Assembly: GCF_000820105.1 (NCBI RefSeq)
Contig: NZ_CDDB01000068.1
Span: forward strand, 1 to 64,000
Length of the DNA stretch: 64,000 nucleotides
DNA from: Aeromonas schubertii
Lineage (GTDB): Bacteria; Pseudomonadota; Gammaproteobacteria; Enterobacterales; Aeromonadaceae
Direction of reading: 5' to 3'
Below the pieces are notes generated by a model. That model saw nothing but the letters and a program-made list of their open reading frames with translations, ran no database searches and had not been told where the DNA came from. Shown here piece by piece: positions 1 through 8,216 of the stretch; position 1 is the first letter of the stretch; each line of letters starts with the position of its first letter. Position numbers and translations under genes: made by a program.

Positions 1-253
1 GGCCCATGGTGGCCAGATCTTCGGGGGGGATGCGAGTGAGATCCACCTCGACCACCAGCTGCCGGCTCTGGCGCCAGGCTGCCTCGACGGGGGCGGGAAG
101 GGGGTAGAGCGCCGGGGTCCCCGCATGGACAGAGCCGAGCAGCCAGAGGGTTTGATCGCCCTTCTCGAGGCGGTAGAAGGCGGGATCGGCCAGCAGCAGG
201 TGGGACCAGGTCAACAGGGGCAGCAGCAGCCACAGACGCAGGGATTTGATCAT
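1..253 (-). CDS. TraB/GumN family protein, N-terminal part (cut by window edge)
   Basis: Only the first 84 codons lie in the window; the gene continues past base 1. The translation begins with a hydrophobic signal peptide (MIKSLRLWLLLPLLTWSHLLLA, cleavage likely after LLLA), so the product is exported. It then reads FYRLEKGDQTLWLLGSVHAG, the start of the TraB/GumN domain, whose N-terminal GSxHxG-like motif is clearly visible. Members are proposed erythromycin-esterase/metalloprotease-like proteins, but no general function is established. The start is chosen because ATG is preceded by AAGG about 8 bases upstream. It is divergent from the DUF1904 gene with a short shared upstream region. Confidence 0.8.
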   Translation of the reverse strand, partial: MIKSLRLWLLLPLLTWSHLLLADPAFYRLEKGDQTLWLLGSVHAGTPALYPLPAPVEAAWRQSRQLVVEVDLTRIPPEDLATMG

Positions 254-310
254 GAAAAACCTTATGTTGCACACTGGGGGCGCCTCACACTAACACAAAG
301 GGAAGTTTGT

Positions 311-643
311 ATGCCTCACCTGCGTTGCCGCGCCATGTCCCAACCGGATGTGGAGCGACTGAGCCTGACCCTCATCACAGAGCTTTCGGCTCTACTGGGG
401 GCCGACCCGGCCCACTTCACCCTGGAGCGGCTCGAGAGCACCTTCGTGGCCGACGGCTGGCCCGTCCATGGCTCTCCCATGGTGGAGGTTCACTGGTTTG
501 CCCGCCCTCAGGAGCAGCAGGATGCGGCGGCGCGCCTCATCACGACGCGGGTGCGTGACATCGTGGGAGAGGGGGTCAAGATTGCCGTGCTCTTCTTCCC
601 CCTGGCGCGCCACGCTTACTACAGCGATGGCGCTCATTTTTGA
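311..643 (+). CDS. DUF1904 family protein
   Basis: A 110-residue cytoplasmic protein starting MPHLRCRAMS. The family (DUF1904) comprises proteins of about 110 residues, related in fold to tautomerase/MIF-like proteins, and has no assigned function. The length and the N-terminal Met-Pro fit the family; in tautomerases the Pro after Met is the catalytic base, but whether that applies here is inference. The reading frame is open upstream to base 125, but the start at 311 is preferred because AAGGGAAG lies about 8 bases ahead and the upstream part covers the antisense TraB gene. The stop is 3 bases from the end of the convergent short-chain dehydrogenase gene. Confidence 0.75.
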   Translation: MPHLRCRAMSQPDVERLSLTLITELSALLGADPAHFTLERLESTFVADGWPVHGSPMVEVHWFARPQEQQDAAARLITTRVRDIVGEGVKIAVLFFPLARHAYYSDGAHF

Positions 644-646
644 CAC

Positions 647-1477
647 TCAGGCCGCCTTGGCCAGCAACCGATCCAGTAGCCGGGTCGGCAGCAGGCGCCG
701 CAACCAGGAGAAGAGACGGGTCGGGAAGGTGACCGGGTAACGGGCTCTGGGGCGGCGACTCGAGAGGGCATGCACCAGGGGCGGGATGCAGGATTCGGGG
801 GGCAGGGTGAAGCGTCCGCTCGGTCCCTCCCGCTCCAGCCGCTCCAGGGTCTGGCGATAGGCTTTTTTGTGGCGGCTCCCCTTCACATCGATATGACGCA
901 GGAAGGCATCCCGGGCATGCTCACGAAAACGGGTGTCGATAGGGCCCGGTTCGATGAGGCTAACGTGGACGCCGCTGCCAGCCAGCTCGAGGCGCAGGGT
1001 GTCGCTGTACCCCTCCAGGGCGAACTTGCTGGCGTTGTAGGCGCCGCGAAACTTCATGGCCACCAGCCCCAGCACAGAGCTGTTTTGTACGATACGCCCC
1101 TCTTTGGCCTCGAGCATGGCCGGCAGTACCAGACGGATCAGATGGTGCCAGCCGATGAGGTTGGTCTCGAGCTGATCACGCAGGGCCTGGGTCGGCAGAT
1201 CCTCCAGCGCCCCTGGCTGGCCATAGGCGCCGTTGTTAAACAGGCCATAGAGGCGTCCACCGGCGAGGTAGAGCGCCTCGGCCGCCCCCTCATCGATGCT
1301 GGCGGGATCGCTTAAGTCCAGACGCAGGGCGGTGAGCCCCTCCTTGCGCAGGCGGGCCGCATCCTCTTCCGTGCGGGTCGAGGCAATCACCGAGAAGCCG
1401 TGAGCGCGCAGGGCGCGGGTCGCGGCCAGACCAATGCCGCTGGAGCAGCCGGTGATGAGTACGTAACGGTTGGCCAT
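647..1477 (-). CDS. Short-chain dehydrogenase/reductase (SDR family)
   Basis: A 276-residue classical SDR, a cytoplasmic NAD(P)(H)-dependent oxidoreductase of unknown substrate. Visible motifs: the cofactor loop TGCSSGIG at residues 8-15, an NNGAYG motif near residue 85 (canonical NNAG), a Ser around residue 139 (QNSSVLG) and the catalytic YNASK near residue 154. It resembles E. coli YbbO. Two adjacent ATG codons (1480 and 1477) follow AAGGA; 1477 gives the better spacing of 7 bases. The frame is open further upstream to 1567, but that stretch has no ribosome site and no family similarity. The gene lies downstream of chiP in the same direction with about 90 bases between them. Confidence 0.85.
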   Translation of the reverse strand: MANRYVLITGCSSGIGLAATRALRAHGFSVIASTRTEEDAARLRKEGLTALRLDLSDPASIDEGAAEALYLAGGRLYGLFNNGAYGQPGALEDLPTQALRDQLETNLIGWHHLIRLVLPAMLEAKEGRIVQNSSVLGLVAMKFRGAYNASKFALEGYSDTLRLELAGSGVHVSLIEPGPIDTRFREHARDAFLRHIDVKGSRHKKAYRQTLERLEREGPSGRFTLPPESCIPPLVHALSSRRPRARYPVTFPTRLFSWLRRLLPTRLLDRLLAKAA

Positions 1478-1567
1478 CATGGGGTCCTTGAGATGAAGAG
1501 GGCTCAGGGTAGCGCAAAATGAAACCGGGCCACAGGGGCCCGGTTGGATTGCATGGCGTTCGCGCAA

Positions 1568-3016
1568 TTACATGATGGTGAACGGCATGATGACGTGGAA
1601 CTTGACGTCATGCTCGGAGGCGAAGATGTTCGGATAGTGAGTCCAACCACCGCCCTGAGTGATGTCGTTGTTGTAGTCGGTGTAGTGCAGCTTGAACAGG
1701 GTGCCCTTGAGCTTGCCATCCTGCACGGTATAGCTGACGTCGAAGTTGACGGCCCACTCGGTGTCTTCACCGTTGGCGGCCTTCTTGCCCTGGCCATCCT
1801 CGATATCCCAGCCGTAGGCACCGGAGACACCCACGGACCAGCCCGGAGCGCCCACCAGATCATCCAGGGAGCGGGTCACGCCGGCAAACAGGGCCTTCTC
1901 GTTGTTGGCGTTCCAGTCGGAGCGGGAATCCCACCAAATCTCGTTGGCGCCCTGGGAGTTGGCGTAGCCACGGGTCAGACGGGGCAGATAGTTACCCTCG
2001 GCACCCTCGGCCTTGGTCCACATTCCTTCCAGACGGAAACCGTAGTGGCCGGCATTCCAGGCGGCGGTCAGAGCCTGCTGCCATGCCAGACCGTCGTAGG
2101 TCTCGATCTTGCTACCACCCTTCTCATAGGTGTCGGTCTCGGAGCCGTAGAACTGGTAGCTGGTGGAGAGGCCACCGAGCACGTCAAACTTGTGAGCCAG
2201 TTTGAAGTGGTAGCTGTCCATGTAGCCTTCGGACTGACCGAAGGCGGCGGTCACGGCGGTGCCGTTTTCGAAGGTGTAACGAGCGGCCAGACCGTGGATA
2301 TAGTCGATGACGTTCTCGGAAGCGAACGGATCCATCCATGCCTTGGCACGGGAGAACTTCTGGGTCTGCTTGTACCAGGGAGCCTTGTACTCGTCAGCGA
2401 TGGCATAGGTCAGGTAGAGACCGCCGAAGTTACCTTCGATCTGGCCACCACGGTAGGTACCCGGTTGATAGGACCAGTTGACGCCCATGATACCCGGAAC
2501 ATAGAGCTGGGTCAGACCACCCTTGGCGGTGATGGCACCGTCCATGAATTTCAGCTTGAGGGCTGCGTTGGAGAGGCTGACGCCACCTTCGGGGGAGCCA
2601 TCGGCGTAGTTTTCACCCCACTTGCCACCGGCGAAGGAGAACTCGTTTTCCTGATTGACCGGGTGATTCTCGGTCACGGCCAGGTCATAGGCACCAAAGC
2701 CGCCCAGATCCAGACCGACGGTGTCCCAGGCATAGCCGGAGTTGAAGTTCAGAGCCATCTGGGTGGTGGCGTGGCTCAGGTTGGATTGGTACTTGCCTTC
2801 CTTGTTTTTGGCAGTGGGGTCACCGTCGATACGCTGACGATCACGCTGGAAGTAGAAGAGGCCACCGGTGATCTTGGCATCGTTCACAAACGCTTCATAA
2901 GACTTGCCGTATTCCGGGCTCATCATATCCTGGGCGGCCACAGCCAGACCCGGGGCCACCAGTGCGGCAACGACAGCGGCGCTCAAAGCGGCACGCTTGA
3001 AGATCACTCTTTCCAT
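1568..3016 (-). CDS. chiP: Chitoporin ChiP, OprD-family outer membrane porin
   Basis: A 482-residue outer membrane beta-barrel that admits chito-oligosaccharides. A signal peptide of about 27 residues (ending PGLAVAA) is followed by a mature protein that reads along its length like E. coli ChiP (YbfM): ITGGLFYFQRDRQR, KYQSNLSHAT, WSYQPGTYRGGQIEGNFG, the C-terminal TLFKLHYTDYNND, and the end VKFHVIMPFTIM (E. coli VKFMVIAPFTIF). The C-terminal strand ends IM rather than the usual aromatic residue, slightly unusual for BAM recognition. A good AGGAG precedes the ATG by 8 bases. ChiP pairs functionally with the chitin-oligosaccharide operon at 53.6-63.8 kb and with NagK at 8.2 kb. In enterobacteria it is repressed by NagC and by the sRNA ChiX; a NagC-like palindrome sits in its promoter here. 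Confidence 0.9.
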   Translation of the reverse strand: MERVIFKRAALSAAVVAALVAPGLAVAAQDMMSPEYGKSYEAFVNDAKITGGLFYFQRDRQRIDGDPTAKNKEGKYQSNLSHATTQMALNFNSGYAWDTVGLDLGGFGAYDLAVTENHPVNQENEFSFAGGKWGENYADGSPEGGVSLSNAALKLKFMDGAITAKGGLTQLYVPGIMGVNWSYQPGTYRGGQIEGNFGGLYLTYAIADEYKAPWYKQTQKFSRAKAWMDPFASENVIDYIHGLAARYTFENGTAVTAAFGQSEGYMDSYHFKLAHKFDVLGGLSTSYQFYGSETDTYEKGGSKIETYDGLAWQQALTAAWNAGHYGFRLEGMWTKAEGAEGNYLPRLTRGYANSQGANEIWWDSRSDWNANNEKALFAGVTRSLDDLVGAPGWSVGVSGAYGWDIEDGQGKKAANGEDTEWAVNFDVSYTVQDGKLKGTLFKLHYTDYNNDITQGGGWTHYPNIFASEHDVKFHVIMPFTIM

Positions 3017-3213
3017 TGATAATGCTCCTGATTTTATGGACTTAGCATTTTTCGGGCGGCCGGGTCACAGCCCGCCGCTCGGTGATGGCATCTGGCCTTT
3101 CGGCCTGCTCTTTATCTTGTTTATGTCGCTCTCCCGGGTCTTGGCCCCCGTGGATGCAAACACTTCATCGATTCTCTTTAATCTCGTTCCGAACTTGGCC
3201 TTCGGACACCTCA

Positions 3214-3241
3214 AGAGTACTTTCGCACCGCGAAATATCAA
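3214..3241 (-). promoter_or_regulatory. Predicted chiP promoter with NagC-like operator in the spacer
   Basis: On the minus strand a -35-like TTGATA (3241-3236) and a -10-like TACTCT (3219-3214) are 16 bases apart. The spacer is filled by the 15-base palindrome TTTCGCACCGCGAAA at 3221-3235 (6-base arms, 3-base centre). An operator between -35 and -10 is a classic repressor position, and the TTTCGC/GCGAAA arms resemble NagC sites, which control chiP in E. coli. The assignment to NagC is inference. Confidence 0.5.
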
Positions 3242-3488
3242 TCGCCTGATGGCCTCAATTTTCAAAAGTATGACAGAGTGCAAAAAAATCAGACCTTCCC
3301 GGGGAACTTTCGTGAACAGGCCGCGATAAAAGGGCTGGCAACGTTTTCCAGTGCGCCTTTTTGTCGTCTTTGGTCGCTTTTTTACCCTTTGCCAGGCGCA
3401 CTCTTGGTGCCGGGCAGGGTTAAAATAATTTGCACTCAAAAAAAACAATGGGATGGCGCCGGGTCCCCGAATGGGGAGCTTGTCCCCC

Positions 3489-3512
3489 AAGTCATAAAAG
3501 TGTCATAAAAGG
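3489..3512 (+). promoter_or_regulatory. Pho box of phoB
   Basis: Two direct 11-base repeats, GTCATAAAAGT (3491-3501) and GTCATAAAAGG (3502-3512), match the PhoB-binding unit (CTGTCATAAA...). The box lies about 50 bases before phoB and an AT-rich -10 candidate (AATAAT, 3517-3522) follows, so phoB is predicted to be autoregulated. Confidence 0.8.
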
Positions 3513-3558
3513 TTCCAATAATTGGCGCACGTTTCTTAACGCGGGAGAGTAGAGGGAA

Positions 3559-4248
3559 ATGGCAAAGCGAATTCTGGTGGTCGAGGATGAGGCCCCAATC
3601 CGCGAGATGCTCAGCTTCGTGCTGGAGCAGAAGGGATATGATGTCATCGAGGCCCAGGACTTCGACGATGGGCTGGTCAAGTTGAAAGAGCCCTATCCCG
3701 AACTGATCCTGCTGGACTGGATGTTGCCCGGTGGCAGTGGTATCCAGTTTCTCAAGCAGCTCAAGCAAGAGGAGCTGACCCGTCAGATCCCGGTGGTGAT
3801 GCTCACCGCCCGTGGTGAGGAAGAGGACAAGGTGCGCGGTCTCGAGGCCGGTGCCGACGACTACATCACCAAACCCTTCTCCCCCAAGGAGCTCACCGCC
3901 CGCCTGCATGCCGTGATGCGCCGGGTGTCGCCTACCTCGGTGGAGGAGGCGATCGAGGTGCAGGGGCTGCGTCTTGACCCCCTCTCTCATCGGGTCAGCG
4001 TGGAGGAGAAGCCTCTCGACATGGGGCCAACCGAGTTCAAACTGCTCCATTTCTTCATGACTCACCCGGAACGGGTTTACAGCCGTGAGCAGCTACTCAA
4101 CAATGTGTGGGGCACCAACGTCTATGTGGAAGACAGGACGGTTGATGTGCATATCCGCCGCCTTCGCAAGGCCATCGAAGAGACGGGCCACGACCGCCTC
4201 ATCCAGACCGTGAGGGGGGCGGGCTACCGCTTTTCGACCCGGCTGTAG
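3559..4248 (+). CDS. phoB: Phosphate regulon response regulator PhoB
   Basis: A 229-residue OmpR-class response regulator that activates Pho genes when phosphorylated by PhoR under phosphate starvation. The receiver domain (1-120) shows E9/D10, the phospho-acceptor D53 in LLDWMLPG, T83 and K105 (TKPFSPKEL). The winged-helix DNA-binding domain (about 130-229) contains TEFKLLHFF, the recognition region [15 protein letters not shown] and the wing RGAGYRFS. Length equals E. coli PhoB. GAGGGAA precedes the ATG. It is followed after 9 bases by phoR, and a Pho box lies upstream. Confidence 0.97.
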   Translation: MAKRILVVEDEAPIREMLSFVLEQKGYDVIEAQDFDDGLVKLKEPYPELILLDWMLPGGSGIQFLKQLKQEELTRQIPVVMLTARGEEEDKVRGLEAGADDYITKPFSPKELTARLHAVMRRVSPTSVEEAIEVQGLRLDPLSHRVSVEEKPLDMGPTEFKLLHFFMTHPERVYSREQLLNNVWGTNVYVEDRTVDVHIRRLRKAIEETGHDRLIQTVRGAGYRFSTRL

Positions 4249-4257
4249 GAACACGCC

Positions 4258-5565
4258 ATGTTGCAACCGTACAGTTGGCGCCGTCAGCTCTGGCGCATGA
4301 TTGGGTTTTATATCCCCTTCGCCCTGCTTGGCTGGCTGCTCGACCACGTGGCCGCAACCCTGTTGGTTGCGACCACCCTTCATCTCGTCTGGCACTATCA
4401 GCAGCAACACCGGCTGGCCCACTGGCTGTGGCATGATCGCAGCCTGGTGCCCCCCTCCGGCAGCGGTAGCTGGGAGTACATCTTCAACGGCATCTACAAG
4501 CTGCAGCAGCGTCAGCGCGGCCGCCGCCGGGAGCTGGCGGGCCTCATCCGCCGCTTTCGCGAGGGGGCCGAGGCGCTGCCCGATGCGGCCGTCGTCTATC
4601 GGGAGGATGGCTCCATCCTCTGGTGCAACAAGTTGGCGGAGAAGATGCTCGGCTTTCGCTGGCCCGAAGATGCCGGTCAGCACATCGGTAACCTTATTCG
4701 CGCGCCGGCCTTTACCGCCTACCTGGCCAGGGGGGACTACGAGGATCCCCTCGAGCTGCACTCACCGGTCAACGACGACAAGTTGCTGGAGTTTCGTATC
4801 ATGCCCTATGCCCTGGATCAGGCGATCCTGGTGGCCCGGGATGTGACGCGTCTGCGCAGCCTCGAGAAGACCCGCAAACACTTCGTGGCCAATGTCTCTC
4901 ACGAGCTGCGTACACCGCTTACCGTGCTCAAGGGATATCTGGAGATGACCGAGGAGCTGCCGGCTCCCGGTATGTGGGGCAAGGTACACAGGGTGATGCA
5001 TGAGCAGACCCTGCGCATGGACAATCTGGTCAACCAGTTGCTCACCCTGTCGCGTATCGAGGCGGCGAGCGAGGTGGATCTGGCCAGGGTGGTGGATATA
5101 CCGGCCATGCTGGCCCTGCTCGAGCAGGAGGCCAATGCCCTCTCCGGAGAGCGGGCCCATCTCATCCGCTTCCAGGTCCAGCCCGACTTGAGGGTGCACG
5201 GGGATCCGGATCTGCTGCGCAGTGCCGTTTCCAATCTGGTCTATAACGCGGTGCACTATACCCCGCCCGGCAAGGGGATTCTGGTGGAGTGGCGGCGTCA
5301 GGGGCAGTATGCCCTGTTTGCCGTGACCGATGAGGGGGAGGGCATTGCTCCCGAGCACCTCTCGCGCCTTACCGAGCGTTTCTACCGGGTGGATCGGGCA
5401 CGCTCGCGCCACACCGGGGGGTCGGGATTGGGGCTGGCCATCGTCAAGCATGCCCTGAGCCATCACGATACCCATCTGGAGATAGAGAGCCGACTCGGCC
5501 GGGGGAGCCGTTTCAGCTTCCTCATGCCTCCCCAGCTGATTGCCGATCAGCGTAAGAGCGCCTGA
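4258..5565 (+). CDS. phoR: Phosphate regulon sensor histidine kinase PhoR
   Basis: A 435-residue inner-membrane histidine kinase that phosphorylates PhoB at low phosphate and dephosphorylates it otherwise. A DUF3329-type membrane anchor (two helices, about residues 13-45) has no periplasmic sensing domain, as in E. coli PhoR. A PAS domain spans about 100-200, the HisKA domain has H215 in SHELRTPLT, and the C-terminal ATPase has the N box (VYNAVHYTP), DEGEGIAP and [12 protein letters not shown]. It is cotranscribed with phoB and ended by a strong hairpin at 5576. Phosphate status is normally signalled to PhoR through the Pst transporter and PhoU; of these only PstS is encoded nearby. Confidence 0.96.
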   Translation: MLQPYSWRRQLWRMIGFYIPFALLGWLLDHVAATLLVATTLHLVWHYQQQHRLAHWLWHDRSLVPPSGSGSWEYIFNGIYKLQQRQRGRRRELAGLIRRFREGAEALPDAAVVYREDGSILWCNKLAEKMLGFRWPEDAGQHIGNLIRAPAFTAYLARGDYEDPLELHSPVNDDKLLEFRIMPYALDQAILVARDVTRLRSLEKTRKHFVANVSHELRTPLTVLKGYLEMTEELPAPGMWGKVHRVMHEQTLRMDNLVNQLLTLSRIEAASEVDLARVVDIPAMLALLEQEANALSGERAHLIRFQVQPDLRVHGDPDLLRSAVSNLVYNAVHYTPPGKGILVEWRRQGQYALFAVTDEGEGIAPEHLSRLTERFYRVDRARSRHTGGSGLGLAIVKHALSHHDTHLEIESRLGRGSRFSFLMPPQLIADQRKSA

Positions 5566-5575
5566 CCAACCATAC

Positions 5576-5607
5576 AGAGGGCTGCCCGGGCAGCCCTCTC
5601 TCTTTCG
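5576..5607 (+). terminator. phoBR terminator
   Basis: Perfect stem AGAGGGCTGC/GCAGCCCTCT around CCGG (5576-5599), followed by a pyrimidine tract (CTCTTTC). It separates phoBR from the pstS promoter. The stem is nearly identical to the one after yebC at 31396. Confidence 0.75.
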
Positions 5608-5632
5608 TGCGTTGACCGATAATGGCTTGGCA

Positions 5633-5676
5633 TGTCATGAAAGTGTCACAGATTGTCCATATCTTTGTCATGGCAC
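5633..5676 (+). promoter_or_regulatory. Double Pho box of pstS
   Basis: Four consecutive 11-base units in phase: TGTCATGAAAG (5633), TGTCACAGATT (5644), GTCCATATCTT (5655) and TGTCATGGCAC (5666). Units 1, 2 and 4 are close to the PhoB half-site and unit 3 is degenerate. This gives two adjacent 22-base Pho boxes, as in strongly PhoB-activated promoters, 56 bases before pstS. Confidence 0.8.
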
Positions 5677-5731
5677 GGCCAGATACTGGCGCCGTCTTGG
5701 AACAGACCCTCGTTACTTTTGGAGAGATTGG

Positions 5732-6706
5732 ATGAAACTCAACAAATTGGCTGGCGTTATTGCTGTCTCTGCCGTGACCCTGTTTTCTGCCCACAGCATG
5801 GCAGCAGGTGTCGACAAAAATCTGCAGGAGTATCAGCCTGTTAGCGGTATTTCCGGTAACTTGTCTTCAGTTGGATCTGACACCCTGGCCAACATGATGA
5901 CCCTGTGGGCCGAAGAATTTAAGCGCATGTATCCGAACGTCAACGTTCAGATCCAGGCCGCCGGCTCCTCCACCGCCCCCACCGCCCTGACCGAAGGGGT
6001 CGCCCAGTTTGGCCCCATGAGCCGCGAGATGAAGGCCGGCGAGATCGAGGCCTTCGAGAAGCGTTTTGGCTACAAGCCGGTCGGGATCCCGGTCGCCGTG
6101 GATGCCCTGGCGGTGTTCGTCAACAAGGACAACCCCGTCAAGGGGCTGACCATGGAGCAGCTCGACGCGATTTTCTCCAGCACCCTCAAGTGTGGTGGTG
6201 CCCAGCAGGCTTCCCGTTGGGCCGATGTGGGCCTCGAAGGGGGTTGGGCGGCCAAGGATATCCAGCTCTACGGTCGTAACTCCGTCTCCGGTACCTATGG
6301 CTACTTCAAGGAACACGCCCTGTGCAAGGGTGACTTCAAGAGCGGTGTGAACGAGCAGCCGGGCTCTGCCTCCGTGGTGCAGTCTGTCTCCTCCTCCCTC
6401 AATGGCATCGGTTACTCCGGTATCGGCTATGTCACCTCCGGTGTGCGCGCCGTGCCCCTCTCCAAGGATGGCAAGAGCTTTGTCGAGGCGACCGAGCAGA
6501 ACGCCCTGACCGGCAAGTATCCGCTCTCCCGCTTCCTTTACGTTTACGTGAACAAGCACCCCAACAAGCCCCTCTCTCCCATGGAGCAAGAGTTCATCAA
6601 GATGATCCTCTCCAAGAGCGGCCAGACCATAGTCGCCAAGGATGGTTATATCCCGCTCCCGGCCAAGGTGGTCGAGCGTGACCTCAAGACCCTGGGTCTG
6701 ATGTAA
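5732..6706 (+). CDS. pstS: Periplasmic phosphate-binding protein PstS
   Basis: A 324-residue PBP of the high-affinity phosphate ABC transporter. Signal peptide of about 25 residues ending HSMAA. Phosphate-binding segments visible are SSVGSDTL near residue 45, [11 protein letters not shown] near residue 75 and [11 protein letters not shown] near residue 190. Start chosen at ATG 5732 because GGAGAG lies 7 bases upstream and a signal peptide follows directly; the frame is open upstream only by chance. It is expressed from its own double Pho box and ended by the terminator at 6721. The partner genes pstC, pstA, pstB and phoU do not follow, so the rest of the transporter must be encoded elsewhere. 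Vibrio also places pstS after phoBR. Confidence 0.93.
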   Translation: MKLNKLAGVIAVSAVTLFSAHSMAAGVDKNLQEYQPVSGISGNLSSVGSDTLANMMTLWAEEFKRMYPNVNVQIQAAGSSTAPTALTEGVAQFGPMSREMKAGEIEAFEKRFGYKPVGIPVAVDALAVFVNKDNPVKGLTMEQLDAIFSSTLKCGGAQQASRWADVGLEGGWAAKDIQLYGRNSVSGTYGYFKEHALCKGDFKSGVNEQPGSASVVQSVSSSLNGIGYSGIGYVTSGVRAVPLSKDGKSFVEATEQNALTGKYPLSRFLYVYVNKHPNKPLSPMEQEFIKMILSKSGQTIVAKDGYIPLPAKVVERDLKTLGLM

Positions 6707-6720
6707 GATCTGTGCTGTCA

Positions 6721-6750
6721 AAAGCGGGCCCGTCGGGCCCGCTTTTTATT
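6721..6750 (+). terminator. pstS terminator
   Basis: Stem AAAGCGGGCCC (6721-6731) with GGGCCCGCTTT (6735-6745) around GTC, followed by T-rich sequence. Strong intrinsic terminator 15 bases after the pstS stop. Confidence 0.9.
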
Positions 6751-6827
6751 TATCCACTCCCTGATGACTTGCGCAGCGCCCCCCCTTTTTTGACAATAGA
6801 GTGAAGTCGTTTCCCAAAGGATGCTTC

Positions 6828-7640
6828 ATGTCGCTCACCACCCGCTCTGTTCGTCTGCTCTCCTTGCTGTGCGGGGCCACCCTGCTGGCCGCGTGTGCCC
6901 AATCCCCGACCGGACGCAGTCAGATGCTGCTCTACTCCCCCCAGCAGATGAACCAACTGGGCGCCAGCTCCTTCGAGGAGATGAAAAAGCAGGCGAAGAT
7001 CAGCACGGACAAGAAGGTAAACGCCTATGTGCAGTGTGTCGCCGGCGCGGTGACTGCCCAGGTGCCGGCCCACTACGGCATCAAGAGCTGGGAGGTGGTG
7101 GTGTTTGACGATAAACAGGTCAATGCCTTCGCCCTGCCCGGAGGTAAAATCGGTGTCTATACCGGGTTGCTCAAGGTGGCGGCCAATCAGGATCAGTTGG
7201 CGACCGTCATCGGCCACGAGATCACCCATGTGCTGGCCCAGCACTCCAACGAGCGCCTCTCCCGCAGCCAACTGGCCGGTATCGGTCTGGCGGCGGCCGA
7301 CGTGGCGCTTGGCTCCAGCGAGTATGGGGGGGCCACCATGGCGGCGCTGGGACTGGGGGTACAGGTGGGTTATCTGCTCCCCTATGGCCGTGCCCAGGAG
7401 AGCGAGGCCGACAAGATGGGGCTCGATCTGATGGCGAGTGCCGGTTTCAACCCTGCCGAGTCGGTTGCACTGTGGCAGCGCATGAGTGCCCAGAGCGGTG
7501 GCAACAAGCCGCCACTGCTGCTCTCGACCCACCCGAGTGACACCCAGCGTATCGAGGCGCTGCAGGCCGACCTGGCCCGGGTTGATCCCATCTATCAGCA
7601 GGCCCGTGCCGCAGGCAGGAGCCCCCAGTGTCGGAAATAA
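6828..7640 (+). CDS. M48-family metallopeptidase lipoprotein (LoiP/YcaL-like)
   Basis: A 270-residue zinc protease anchored as a lipoprotein. The lipobox LAAC places the lipidated Cys at residue 23, with Ala next, which predicts outer membrane sorting. The M48 zinc motif HEITH is at 130-134 and the downstream ligand region ESEADKMG near 191-198. Family members (LoiP, YcaL, BepA) degrade or mature envelope proteins and take part in outer-membrane quality control. Start at 6828 because AAAGGA lies 6 bases upstream; a GTG at 6801 in frame lacks a site. It overlaps the following acetyltransferase by 13 bases, so the two are translationally linked. Confidence 0.88.
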   Translation: MSLTTRSVRLLSLLCGATLLAACAQSPTGRSQMLLYSPQQMNQLGASSFEEMKKQAKISTDKKVNAYVQCVAGAVTAQVPAHYGIKSWEVVVFDDKQVNAFALPGGKIGVYTGLLKVAANQDQLATVIGHEITHVLAQHSNERLSRSQLAGIGLAAADVALGSSEYGGATMAALGLGVQVGYLLPYGRAQESEADKMGLDLMASAGFNPAESVALWQRMSAQSGGNKPPLLLSTHPSDTQRIEALQADLARVDPIYQQARAAGRSPQCRK

Positions 7641-8122
7641 GCCTGCGCATCGCCCGTCTCGAGGACGTGGCGGCCATGGTCCGGTTACAGCGTGCCAGCT
7701 GGCGCATGGCCTATGGCAGCGTGCTGGGTGAAGACGTGCTCGAGCAGATGGATGAGGCGGCCCACCACAGGGTGTGGGAGCGTCGCCTCACCGAGACCGA
7801 CCCCCGCCCCATGTTGATCTGCCTGGAGGAGCAACCGGTCGGGCTGCTCTACTGGCAGCAGGAAGGGGATCTCGCCTGGCTGCGCGCCTTCTACCTCGAT
7901 CCCGACATCTGGCGTCAGGGGTTGGGTCGTCGTCTGTGGCAGGTGGTGATGGTGCAGATGCGCCGGGCCGGTTGTCGTGAGGCGCGCCTCTGGCTGCTCG
8001 GTGGTAACCGCATCGGTGCCGGTTTCTATTTCAAGCACGGGTTTCGTCCAACCGGTGAGCGCCGAACCCTGCAGACACTCGGACGAGACTGTGTGCAGCA
8101 TCAACTGGCTCGCCCCTTGTGA
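7628..8122 (+). CDS. GNAT family N-acetyltransferase
   Basis: A 164-residue acetyl-CoA-dependent acyltransferase with unknown acceptor. The GNAT core is visible: YLDPDIWRQGLGRRLWQVV contains the acetyl-CoA loop (Q/R-x-x-G-x-G/A form, RQGLGRRL, near residues 97-104), then ARLWLLGGNRIGAGFYFKHGF, the usual end of motif B. It starts with GTG at 7628 inside the end of the M48 gene; an ATG start is not available without losing conserved sequence. The overlap suggests an operon with the protease. Confidence 0.82.
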   Translation: MSEISLRIARLEDVAAMVRLQRASWRMAYGSVLGEDVLEQMDEAAHHRVWERRLTETDPRPMLICLEEQPVGLLYWQQEGDLAWLRAFYLDPDIWRQGLGRRLWQVVMVQMRRAGCREARLWLLGGNRIGAGFYFKHGFRPTGERRTLQTLGRDCVQHQLARPL

Positions 8123-8216
8123 CCCCGTTTTACGCCCCTCGTCACTTTATTTTTTTTGCGAATTAATACAATAGAGCCTCTTGAGGATTGGGTTGCTCCA
8201 TATCAGGGAGGAAGGC

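Larger units (their letters stand above)
3017..3558. other. Divergent chiP-phoB intergenic region, no gene
   Basis: This 542-base stretch separates divergent chiP and phoB. It holds the chiP leader (about 190 bases, with a GGCC-TTTC-GGCC hairpin at 3094-3105), the chiP promoter with a palindrome around 3214-3241, and the phoB Pho box at 3489-3512. Short open frames on both strands lack ribosome sites and recognisable products. The middle part, 3250-3480, has no feature that could be identified. Confidence 0.6.

Noticed and set aside
1544..3019. 491-codon open frame antisense to chiP
   Set aside because: A mirror frame of a high-GC coding gene; no ribosome site and low-complexity Gly/Val-rich translation, while the minus strand encodes a clear chitoporin.
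3065..3490. 141-codon minus-strand frame between chiP and phoB
   Set aside because: Crosses the chiP promoter and ends near the Pho box; no ribosome site or similarity.
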